Source: an uncultured Verrucomicrobiota bacterium (GTDB lineage Bacteria; Verrucomicrobiota; Verrucomicrobiae; Verrucomicrobiales; DEV007). Taken from it: DNA of 15,131 nucleotides. The notes below the pieces were generated by a model. That model was not told the DNA's origin, did no database searches, and was given only the letters and a program-made list of their open reading frames with translations. Within the stretch, counting starts at the first letter, position 1, and every line of letters begins with the position of its first letter. Positions 6,910-13,641 of this stretch are shown one piece after another. Location of the stretch: NCBI GenBank assembly GCA_902591645.1, contig CACJBM010000057.1:1-15131 (forward strand). Direction: 5' to 3'. The translations under genes and the position numbers were made by a program.

Positions 6910-7293
6910 ATGCCCATCAAATTCCTACACACCCGTATAAGAGTCAGCAACATTGACCAATCCATAGAGTTCTATGAAAAGATGGGCTTCAAGCTCACAA
7001 AGAAGAATGACAAATCCCCTGCTGGAAATCAACTCGCCTTCCTTGAACTTGATGCGAGTGAGCACTTTCTGGAGCTCTGCTATTCTCCTGACTTTGAAGT
7101 GAATTTTCCAGAAGATCTAATGCATACCTGCGTAGGAGTTGAAAACATCATTGAATATTGTGACAGGCTAGAGAATCAGGGCATCGAAATTTGGCCAGAG
7201 ACATGGCGGGAGAAATTCTTAGACGACGAAGCAAAAATGGCCTTCGTAACAGACCCTGATGGATATGAAGTTGAAATTCTAGAACGTCAGTAA
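6910..7293 (+). CDS. Glyoxalase I-like VOC family protein
   Basis: At 127 residues this is the size of one vicinal-oxygen-chelate unit pair and close to bacterial GloA. The opening (FLHTRIRVSNIDQSIEFYEKM) parallels the GloA start. All four expected metal ligands are present: His7, Glu55, His72 and Glu122, the last within the DPDGYEVEI motif that ends GloA-type proteins. Lactoylglutathione lyase activity (methylglyoxal detoxification in the cytoplasm) is therefore possible. VOC families are diverse, however, and the middle (residues 57-70 and 92-105) differs from classical GloA, so the substrate stays open. It has its own predicted promoter and is followed after 36 nt by the EamA transporter, with which it probably forms a two-gene unit. 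No Shine-Dalgarno sequence is visible. Confidence 0.8.
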   Translation: MPIKFLHTRIRVSNIDQSIEFYEKMGFKLTKKNDKSPAGNQLAFLELDASEHFLELCYSPDFEVNFPEDLMHTCVGVENIIEYCDRLENQGIEIWPETWREKFLDDEAKMAFVTDPDGYEVEILERQ

Positions 7294-7302
7294 CGAGGAC
7301 CA

Positions 7303-7323
7303 GCTGACGAGCAGCTTGTCAGC
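7303..7323 (+). promoter_or_regulatory. Hairpin just before the EamA start codon
   Basis: GCTGACGAG (7303-7311) pairs with CTTGTCAGC (7315-7323) through nine base pairs, one of them G-U, around a CAG loop. It ends six bases before the ATG at 7330 and fills most of the gap after the glyoxalase-like gene. There is no T-run, so it is not a standard terminator. It could limit ribosome access to the EamA start or mark an mRNA processing point. Confidence 0.45.
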
Positions 7324-7329
7324 ACTGTA

Positions 7330-8202
7330 ATGATATTCCTTCTTCCATTAGTTAGTGCAATCATTTACCCATTTGCCAGCCTCTTTCTTAAGAGGTCACT
7401 TAACGAGGGATGCGGCATCTTAAGATCAGCGTTCATCTCCAATATGGCACTCTTTGGTGTCTTCTTATGTGCGCTTCCGTTCAATGATAAGTCGCCTGAA
7501 TGGGAGCACATTAGCTGGGCACTAATAGCAGGAATCTGTTTCTTCGGTGGGCAAGTCTTTACATTTCTGGCTATCCGTTCCGGTGACGTGTCAGTTCAGG
7601 CCCCATTAATGGGCGTAAAAGTAATCTTCGTAGCGCTTTTTTCTTATGCAATCAGACCCGAAGAAGTCCCGCCACTGATATGGATCGGCTCAATTTTAGC
7701 CGCTGCAGCTATTTTTCTCTTGGGAGGAGCCACAATTAAAAGTTTCAAAGAAAATGGCCGAACAGTTTTCTGGTCACTCGTTGCTTGCGCTTGCTTCGGT
7801 GGCAGTGACACCTTGGCAGGATATAGGAGTCAAGATTTTGGCCCCATTCCCTTCATAGTCGTCATGGTTTCTGTGGTAGCTTTTTGCTCCCTCCTTTTCA
7901 TACCCTTCTTCTCAGGACCCCTGAAATCTTGCCCAAGGAGTTCTCTGAAATTCGCTGCCCTCGGAGGAATCGCCATTGGCATCCAAGGAATGATCCTCAA
8001 TCTATCATTAGCATTTTTTGGTAAAGCTACTCCCATGAACATTATTTATTCTACAAGAGCATTATGGGGAGTCTTAATTGTTTGGTTCTTAGGTAACGCA
8101 TTAGGAAACAATGAAGCCGCGCTGCAAGGTCACCGAATCATGGCCAAGCGCTTTGCCGGAGCCTTACTACTGAGCAGTGCAGTTATCTTGGTATTCATTT
8201 AA
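7330..8202 (+). CDS. EamA/DMT family transporter
   Basis: A 290-residue, strongly hydrophobic protein with about ten transmembrane segments in two similar halves, the arrangement and length of drug/metabolite transporter (EamA) permeases. The first half begins at the N-terminus (LLPLVSAIIYPFASLFLKR) and includes FFGGQVFTFLAIRSGDVSVQAPLMGVK. The second starts near residue 143 with WSLVACACFGGSDTLAG and includes FFGKATPMNIIYSTRALWGVLIVW, matching the typical DMT pattern of small-residue helices with a conserved late segment. The substrate cannot be predicted. The gene is 36 nt downstream of the glyoxalase-like gene, preceded by a hairpin, and 62 nt upstream of the regulator that heads the sugar operon. 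It may therefore move a related metabolite, but that is inference from position only. Confidence 0.8.
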   Translation: MIFLLPLVSAIIYPFASLFLKRSLNEGCGILRSAFISNMALFGVFLCALPFNDKSPEWEHISWALIAGICFFGGQVFTFLAIRSGDVSVQAPLMGVKVIFVALFSYAIRPEEVPPLIWIGSILAAAAIFLLGGATIKSFKENGRTVFWSLVACACFGGSDTLAGYRSQDFGPIPFIVVMVSVVAFCSLLFIPFFSGPLKSCPRSSLKFAALGGIAIGIQGMILNLSLAFFGKATPMNIIYSTRALWGVLIVWFLGNALGNNEAALQGHRIMAKRFAGALLLSSAVILVFI

Positions 8203-8264
8203 AATGTTCGCTTATCAAAAGGAAAATGTTTATAAAATGCATTAATAATTTTTAGTTATCATAA

Positions 8265-8729
8265 ATGAAATCCCACGAAGTAATAAAAGAATCCTGCAAA
8301 AAAAGAGGAATCAAAAAAATCGCAGATGATGTAGGAGTCTCAACATCTTTACTCTACAAATGGAGTCAGCCACCTGAGGCCTCTGGAAGCGGCAGCAAGA
8401 ACCCGCTAGATCGCATGATTAATCTCATGCAAGCTGCAAATGATCCTCAAATGATTAACTGGATCTGTGAACAGGCCGGCGGTTATTTTGTTCGAAATCC
8501 AAATGACCAAGAAGAAAAAAATTATGACGTCATGCCTGCAACAAATGAAATAGTTTCACAATTCTCTGCCCTACTATCTGAAATCAGTGAGGCCGCACAA
8601 GACAATGCCATTGCTAATAATGAATCAGAACGGATTCGCAAGGTCTGGAATGCACTTAAATCATTCACCGAAGGGTTCGTTAAGTGTTGTGAAGAAGGAG
8701 ATTTTAATAAAATGTTAGAAAGCAAATAA
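8265..8729 (+). CDS. Helix-turn-helix regulator resembling phage CII-type proteins
   Basis: This 154-residue protein has an N-terminal helix-turn-helix at about residues 15-33 (IKKIADDVGVSTSLLYKW). Two conserved-looking blocks follow, NPLDR at 46-50 and AGGYFVRNP at 71-79, then a mostly helical C-terminal half (90-150) that may dimerise. From memory this pattern matches the phage regulatory CII-like family found as chromosomal genes in Verrucomicrobia and Planctomycetes; there are no phage genes nearby. It is 24 nt upstream of the first sugar-catabolic SDR and has an AT-rich 62-nt leader with a TATAAA at 8231-8236. A role as regulator of the downstream operon, perhaps self-regulated, is inferred from position. 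The ligand is unknown. No clear ribosome binding site is present. Confidence 0.7.
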   Translation: MKSHEVIKESCKKRGIKKIADDVGVSTSLLYKWSQPPEASGSGSKNPLDRMINLMQAANDPQMINWICEQAGGYFVRNPNDQEEKNYDVMPATNEIVSQFSALLSEISEAAQDNAIANNESERIRKVWNALKSFTEGFVKCCEEGDFNKMLESK

Positions 8730-8753
8730 TTATTCCCTCATTAATTATTAATC

Positions 8754-9515
8754 ATGTCAAAAAGACTCGAAGGAAAAATTGCCGTGATAACTGGTGGCGG
8801 CTCTGGCATAGGTGAAGCAATCAGTAGAAGATTTGCCTCAGAAGGGGCTGAAGTCATTATTTTGGATGTGAACGAGGAACCCGCAAAGAAAGTTGCGGAT
8901 TCTATTAACGGAAAATGCTTTCAATGCGATATTTCAGATTCCAATTCGGTCGAAACTGTTTTTAAAACAATCGCGGAAGAGGGATCTCACCCTGACATCC
9001 TTGTTAATAACGCAGGAATAGCTCATATCGGAAATGCAACGGACACTGATCCCGATGATTTTGATCGAATCATGAGCGTAAACGTAAGAGGGCCTTACCT
9101 TTGTATCCGCGCTATCATTCCATCAATGATCAAAAAAGGAGGCGGCTCCATACTTAATTTGGCTTCGGTCGCATCTAATCTTGGTATCCCTGACCGCTTT
9201 GCCTATTCAACAAGCAAGGGTGCCGTTTATACGATGACTCTTTCCGTGGCCCGGGATTTTGTTGAAAAAGGAATCCGCTGCAATTGTCTCTGCCCAGCCA
9301 GAGTCCATACCCCTTTTGTTGACAATTACCTTAAAGAAAACTACCCAGGAAAAGAAAAAGAGATGTTCACTCAGCTCGAAGCGACTCAGCCCATTGGTCG
9401 CATGGCGAAACCTTCAGAAATAGCAGCGTTAGCTACATACATTTGCTCAGACGAGGCTTCCTTTGTCACCGGGTCAGCCTTTGACATCGATGGCGGATTC
9501 ACTCTATTAAAATAA
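8754..9515 (+). CDS. SDR dehydrogenase, probable 2-keto-3-deoxy-L-fuconate 4-dehydrogenase
   Basis: A classical short-chain dehydrogenase of 253 residues. It shows the cofactor motif TGGGSGIG (13-20), NNAG (85-88), the catalytic Ser138, and the Tyr151-x3-Lys155 pair in YSTSK. Asp38 at the end of the second strand favours NAD over NADP. The C-terminal part (PIGRMAKPSEIAAL...FVTGSAFDIDGGFTLL) resembles enzymes annotated as 2-keto-3-deoxy-L-fuconate dehydrogenase, which oxidise C4 of the keto-deoxy acid in the non-phosphorylative L-fucose route. The next gene, 19 nt downstream, encodes the hydrolase that would use its product, which supports the call. SDR substrate specificity cannot be read reliably from motifs, so a related 3-deoxy sugar acid such as the L-rhamnose-derived one is possible. 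The start follows the regulator by 24 nt. Confidence 0.7.
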   Translation: MSKRLEGKIAVITGGGSGIGEAISRRFASEGAEVIILDVNEEPAKKVADSINGKCFQCDISDSNSVETVFKTIAEEGSHPDILVNNAGIAHIGNATDTDPDDFDRIMSVNVRGPYLCIRAIIPSMIKKGGGSILNLASVASNLGIPDRFAYSTSKGAVYTMTLSVARDFVEKGIRCNCLCPARVHTPFVDNYLKENYPGKEKEMFTQLEATQPIGRMAKPSEIAALATYICSDEASFVTGSAFDIDGGFTLLK

Positions 9516-9534
9516 AAATAACAAATACAATTAA

Positions 9535-10392
9535 ATGAAATTGATACGCTATGGTGAAACAGGAAACGAAAGACCGGGACTTCAACTTGATGATGGCCGT
9601 TTAGTAGACACTTCCTCAATTGTGAATGATTATAATGAAGAATTCTTTGCTTCTAGCGGACTAGAAAAACTTCAAGAATGGGCATCCTCTAACGCTGATA
9701 ATGCAGAACAAATCAGTGCAGACCATAGGATCGGATCACCCATTGCTCGGCCAAGTAAAATGATATGCATCGGGCTTAACTTTAGTGATCATGCTGCAGA
9801 AACGGGTGCAGAAACACCCAAAGAACCTGTCATTTTCAGCAAAGCAACTTCGGCCCTTAACGGCCCCTTCGATAATATAGTTATTCCAAAAGGAAGCGAA
9901 CAAACAGATTGGGAAGTAGAACTTGCTATCGTGATAGCCAAGCATGCTTCGTACATCAGTGAATCAGAGGCTAAAGATTATATCGCTGGCTATGTTCTAC
10001 ATAATGATGTCAGTGAACGCTCCTTTCAGAAAGACAGGGGCGGACAATGGACTAAAGGAAAAAGTTCCGACACTTTTGCTCCGATGGGCCCTTTCATGGC
10101 CACTAAAGATGAAATTCCAGATACAGACAATCTAGCAATGTGGTTAACGGTCAATGGTGAAAAAATGCAGGATGGCAATACGTCAAACCTCATATTCAAT
10201 GTGCCCCATGTAGTCAGTTACTTGAGCAATTTCATGTCCCTCTTACCTGGAGATGTCATATCAACAGGAACCCCAGCCGGTGTCGGCATGGGTATGGATC
10301 CAGAAAGATACCTCAAGCCCGGAGATGTCGTCGAACTTGGAATCGACGGACTAGGCTCTTCAAGACAGAACGTCGTAGCCTACAGTAATTAA
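9535..10392 (+). CDS. FAH family hydrolase, probable 2,4-diketo-3-deoxy-L-fuconate hydrolase
   Basis: A 285-residue fumarylacetoacetate hydrolase family protein. The divalent-metal ligands are visible as Glu127 and Glu129 in DWEVEL and Asp158 in HNDVSER, followed by the RGGQWTKGKS block (168-177) and STGTPAGVGMG near the C-terminus. The opening MKLIRYGETGNERPGL and the segment ICIGLNFSDHAAETG resemble the Xanthomonas-type enzyme that cleaves 2,4-diketo-3-deoxy-L-fuconate into pyruvate and L-lactate. This is a cytoplasmic, Mg/Mn-dependent reaction and the last step of the pathway. Its place between two SDR genes (gaps of 19 and 7 nt) fits. A generic acylpyruvase or 2-hydroxyhepta-2,4-diene-dioate isomerase annotation would be the alternative, but no aromatic-degradation genes are nearby. 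Confidence 0.8.
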   Translation: MKLIRYGETGNERPGLQLDDGRLVDTSSIVNDYNEEFFASSGLEKLQEWASSNADNAEQISADHRIGSPIARPSKMICIGLNFSDHAAETGAETPKEPVIFSKATSALNGPFDNIVIPKGSEQTDWEVELAIVIAKHASYISESEAKDYIAGYVLHNDVSERSFQKDRGGQWTKGKSSDTFAPMGPFMATKDEIPDTDNLAMWLTVNGEKMQDGNTSNLIFNVPHVVSYLSNFMSLLPGDVISTGTPAGVGMGMDPERYLKPGDVVELGIDGLGSSRQNVVAYSN

Positions 10393-10399
10393 AAACGGT

Positions 10400-11185
10400 A
10401 TGGACCTGCAATTAAAAGACAAAAAAGTTGTCATTACGGGCGGAGCCAAAGGAATCGGAGCGGCGATTGTTAAATCTTTCGCATCAGAAGGCGCCGTGCC
10501 AATTATTCTGGGTCGAAATCAGCAAGAGGCTGAAACCCTAATTTCAGAAATTGGAACCGGTCATTCTTATCATGTTGAATTGACTAATCTTGATGAAATT
10601 CAAATGACGGCTAATAAAATAGGTGCCGACATTGGTCCTATTGATATCCTAATAAACAATGCCGGAGTCAATGATGGAGCATCAATAGAAAATGGCCCTT
10701 CAAAATTTATTCAATCACTTGAAAGAAATCTAATTCATCCCTTTGCTCTCCTTCACCATTTTCTTGCCGACTTAAAATCAACTAAGGGAAATGTAATCAA
10801 TGTGGGATCCAAAGTCGCAGTGACAGGGCAGGGTGGAACTTCTGGATACGCTGCTTCAAAAGGTGGAATAAATGCACTGACTAGAGAATGGGCCCTGGAC
10901 CTCGCTCAATACGGGATAAGAGTAAACTGCGTTGTTCCCGCTGAAGTCATGACGCCCCTTTACGAAAATTGGCTAGCAAAAAATCCCGAGCCTACTAAAG
11001 CTAAAGAAGCAATCGAATCCATCATCCCGCTCGGTCAAAGATTTACCGAAGCCGCAGAAATCGCAGACTCGATCGTTTTCCTTGCATCCATAAAATCAGC
11101 ACATACTACCGGACAAATTATATATCCTGACGGCGGATACACTCACTTCGACAGAGCCTATAAAGGGAATAAGGACGAATCATAA
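10400..11185 (+). CDS. SDR dehydrogenase, probable L-fucose dehydrogenase
   Basis: A second classical SDR, 261 residues. It has TGGAKGIG (13-20), NNAG (86-89), Ser137 in VGSK, and Tyr150-x3-Lys154 in YAASK. The second strand ends in Gly38-Arg39 rather than an Asp, which suggests NADP use. The blocks AVTGQGGTSGYAASKGG and VVPAEVMTPLYENW resemble bacterial enzymes annotated as L-fucose dehydrogenase, which oxidise L-fucose at C1 to the lactone, the first step of the pathway. It begins seven nucleotides after the hydrolase stop and ends in TAATG, where the stop shares its last base with the next start, so translational coupling is likely. Other aldose dehydrogenase substrates (D-arabinose, L-galactose) are chemically similar and cannot be excluded. 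Confidence 0.65.
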   Translation: MDLQLKDKKVVITGGAKGIGAAIVKSFASEGAVPIILGRNQQEAETLISEIGTGHSYHVELTNLDEIQMTANKIGADIGPIDILINNAGVNDGASIENGPSKFIQSLERNLIHPFALLHHFLADLKSTKGNVINVGSKVAVTGQGGTSGYAASKGGINALTREWALDLAQYGIRVNCVVPAEVMTPLYENWLAKNPEPTKAKEAIESIIPLGQRFTEAAEIADSIVFLASIKSAHTTGQIIYPDGGYTHFDRAYKGNKDES

Positions 11186-12378
11186 TGATCGAAAAGAAAG
11201 ATACCCTCATCATTGGAGGAGGTATTATCGGGCTTGCAACGGCTTATCACCTTAGCAAAATTCTGCCAAAAAAAAATGTCACCGTCCTAGAAAAAGAAAA
11301 TGAGATAGCCTCCCACCAAACAGGCAATAATTCTGGAGTCATTCATTCAGGTATTTATTATAAGCCCGGATCGCTGAAAGCGATTAATTGTCGTAAAGGC
11401 AAACAAGCACTTGAACGGTTCTGTAAGCAGGAAGGCATACAATTCGAGACATGTGGAAAAGTCATTGTCGCAACCGATGAGAGAGAATTGCCAGCAATGC
11501 ATAGTATACTTGAACGAGGAAAGAAAAATGGTGTAAAGTGCCGACTCATTGATGAATCCGAACTGTCCGAATTAGAACCTCATGCAGCGGGCATAGCAGG
11601 AATTCATGTTCCTGAGGCAGGAATCGTGGATTATCGTCAAGTATGCTCTGTCCTAGCTGAAAAAATTAAAATTGCGGGAGGGCAGATCTTAACCGGAGAA
11701 AGAGTACACTTCATCACTCCTGATCAGAAATCAGTATCAGTCCAAACTAGTTCAGGAAAAGAATTTTTAGCTGAAAGAGTCGTGAACTGCGGTGGACTTT
11801 ATTCAGATCACATAGCAGACAAGACGGGCGCGAGGCCTCCCATGAAAATTATTCCTTTCAGAGGAGAATATTATGAACTTAACGAAGGCGCTCGCGGACT
11901 AGTAAAGAATTTAATCTATCCAGTTCCTGACCCTAACTTCCCTTTTCTCGGAGTTCACTTCACTCGAATGATTGGCGGAGGCGTCGAATGCGGCCCTAAC
12001 GCTGTTCTTGCGTATGCAAGAGAAGGATACTCTAAGCTCAAAATCAATCCCAGCGAACTGGTCGAATCTCTAACTTATCCTGGATTCCTTCGCCTAGCTG
12101 CAAAATTTTGGAAAACAGGTCTAGGTGAAATGTGGCGCTCCGCAAGTAAACGAGCATTTGTCAAAGCATTGTCCCGTCTGGTCCCGGAAATCAAAACTGA
12201 ACACTTATGCGCTGCACCGGCAGGAGTAAGAGCTCAAGCTGTAAGTTTCAATGGATCAATGGTCGATGATTTCTATTTTTCAAGGAACGGTAATATTCTA
12301 AATGTCTGCAATGCACCTTCTCCCGCTGCGACCGCCTCACTTAACATTGCAAAGGTAATTGGAGAACACCTCAATTAA
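11185..12378 (+). CDS. lhgO: FAD-dependent L-2-hydroxyacid oxidase, LhgO-like
   Basis: A 397-residue DAO-superfamily flavoprotein. The Rossmann FAD motif is at Gly11-x-Gly13-x-x-Gly16 (IIGGGIIGLATAYHL). The block NSGVIHSGIYYKPGSLKA at about 49-66 is the hallmark of LhgO/L2HGDH enzymes, and length and C-terminus (CNAPSPAATASLNIAKVIGEHL) agree. The family oxidises L-2-hydroxyglutarate to 2-oxoglutarate and passes electrons to the quinone pool at the inner membrane. In this operon, whose expected product is L-lactate, a different short L-2-hydroxyacid may be the true substrate; that is inference. A nine-base A run (11268-11276) lies within codons 28-31. The start overlaps the previous stop by one base, and an AAGGA at 11171-11175 gives it one of the few ribosome binding sites in the window. 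Confidence 0.85.
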   Translation: MIEKKDTLIIGGGIIGLATAYHLSKILPKKNVTVLEKENEIASHQTGNNSGVIHSGIYYKPGSLKAINCRKGKQALERFCKQEGIQFETCGKVIVATDERELPAMHSILERGKKNGVKCRLIDESELSELEPHAAGIAGIHVPEAGIVDYRQVCSVLAEKIKIAGGQILTGERVHFITPDQKSVSVQTSSGKEFLAERVVNCGGLYSDHIADKTGARPPMKIIPFRGEYYELNEGARGLVKNLIYPVPDPNFPFLGVHFTRMIGGGVECGPNAVLAYAREGYSKLKINPSELVESLTYPGFLRLAAKFWKTGLGEMWRSASKRAFVKALSRLVPEIKTEHLCAAPAGVRAQAVSFNGSMVDDFYFSRNGNILNVCNAPSPAATASLNIAKVIGEHLN

Positions 12379-12442
12379 TCAAATCAAAAAGCATCAATTG
12401 CTAGCAAACAAAAGGGAATCACTGAATTTCACCTATTAACTT

Positions 12443-13534
12443 ATGCCTGAAGTAGAAACAATAACCTATCCTCATGAAAGGCTTAGCGAGTTCTCTAAAC
12501 TCACTTTCCAACATTTCGGCATACCTGAAAAAGAAGCTGAACTGGCTTCAGAAGTCCTCTCAATGAGTGATTTAAGAGGGATCGATTCTCATGGTGTTGC
12601 CAGATTACATACTTATTTTGACATGCTGGAAAAGGAACGGATAAATCCAGTTCCTGAAATTAAAATAGTCAGGGAATCCGCATCAACCGCAACGGTTGAC
12701 GGTGATAACGGTTTAGGATTAGTGGTAGGTCCAAAAGCAAATGAAATTGCAATGGACAAGGCACAAGAAGCTGGCAGTGGATGGGTGAGCGTCTGTAACA
12801 CCAACCATTACGGAATCGCTGGTTACTATGTCATAAAAGCATTGGAAAGAGACCTGATCGGATGGTCAATGACAAATACAACTAAGCTAGTAGCCCCACT
12901 ATGGGGAGCTGAAAGAATGCTCGGCACAAATCCAATAGCAATTGCATTTCCGGGAAAAAAAGAGCCCCCAATAATTATTGATTTAGCCACTTGTGCAGCT
13001 GCTTACGGAAAAATTGAAATCGCTCATCGGAAAGAACAATTGATTCCAGAAGGCTGGGCCATTGACTCTGAGGGGAATAATACTAGTGATCCCGATAAGA
13101 TGATTAATGGAGGGGCTCTTCTCCCTCTCGGATCGGATAGAGAAAAAGGCGGTCACAAAGGGTACGGGCTCGCGGTAATGGTCGATTTTCTTTGCGCTGT
13201 TCTTAGTGGAGCTAATTGGGGGCCTTTTACCCCACCATTCGCCTTACAACAAGAAATCCCAAATCGTAGTGTAGGAAAAGGAATCGGACATTTCTTTGGC
13301 GCCATGAAAATAGATGCTTTTATAGACCCTGATGAGTTCAAAACTCAAACAGATGACTATATTCAAACACTAAGAGCAACCTCCCCTGCCCCAGGAACTG
13401 ACGGTCCAATTGTCCCTGGCGACCCTGAAAGAGAAGCCGAATCAATCCGATCGAAGCAAGGAATTCCGCTCGTGTTGCCTGTAGTTAAAGAATTACGGGA
13501 CATTTCGAAGAGGACTGGCATACCTTTCGATTAA
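12443..13534 (+). CDS. Malate/L-lactate dehydrogenase (Ldh_2 family)
   Basis: A 363-residue member of the NAD(P)-dependent Ldh_2/malate-L-sulfolactate-ureidoglycolate dehydrogenase family, of full normal length. Conserved blocks are visible in order: RGIDSHG (45-51, with His50), NTNHYGIAGYY (119-129, with His122), GTNPIAIAFP (161-170) and GGHKGYGL (236-243). Family members oxidise L-2-hydroxyacids such as L-malate, L-lactate or L-sulfolactate, or the reverse. Downstream of a pathway that should yield L-lactate, conversion of L-lactate to pyruvate is the most sensible inference, but the motifs do not separate lactate from malate. It follows LhgO by 64 nt, a larger gap than elsewhere in the operon, so it may also have separate expression. 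No Shine-Dalgarno sequence is present close to the ATG. Confidence 0.85.
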   Translation: MPEVETITYPHERLSEFSKLTFQHFGIPEKEAELASEVLSMSDLRGIDSHGVARLHTYFDMLEKERINPVPEIKIVRESASTATVDGDNGLGLVVGPKANEIAMDKAQEAGSGWVSVCNTNHYGIAGYYVIKALERDLIGWSMTNTTKLVAPLWGAERMLGTNPIAIAFPGKKEPPIIIDLATCAAAYGKIEIAHRKEQLIPEGWAIDSEGNNTSDPDKMINGGALLPLGSDREKGGHKGYGLAVMVDFLCAVLSGANWGPFTPPFALQQEIPNRSVGKGIGHFFGAMKIDAFIDPDEFKTQTDDYIQTLRATSPAPGTDGPIVPGDPEREAESIRSKQGIPLVLPVVKELRDISKRTGIPFD

Positions 13535-13641
13535 TTTGCTTGGAACAACTTCCGCTGTCAGATTAAAAAATATCTTACATTTTAATACAAAGATTCAATT
13601 AATGAGTTCTTTGGCTGACATTATTATATTACATTCACACC
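13535..13641 (+). promoter_or_regulatory. Intergenic region before purB
   Basis: This 107-bp AT-rich gap separates the Ldh_2 gene from purB. It holds no hairpin plus T-run terminator. TATATT at 13625-13630 may be the -10 of a purB promoter with a very short leader of about five bases, but no good -35 lies 16-18 bp upstream. The stretches TGTCAG (13556-13561) and CTGACA (13615-13620) are inverted copies 53 bp apart, short enough to be chance. Confidence 0.3.

Noticed and set aside
8212..8261. Two TTATCA direct repeats (8212-8217 and 8256-8261) as an operator of the CII-like regulator
   Set aside because: Six-base repeats in a very AT-rich 62-bp gap are easily chance, and there is no further similarity around them.
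8265..8729. Prophage remnant suggested by the CII-like regulator
   Set aside because: No integrase, structural genes, attachment repeats or composition change are present, and the gene sits tightly before metabolic genes.
12398..12407. Ten-base palindrome TTGCTAGCAA between the LhgO-like and Ldh_2 genes
   Set aside because: Too short to support a terminator or operator without a second copy, and no T-run follows.
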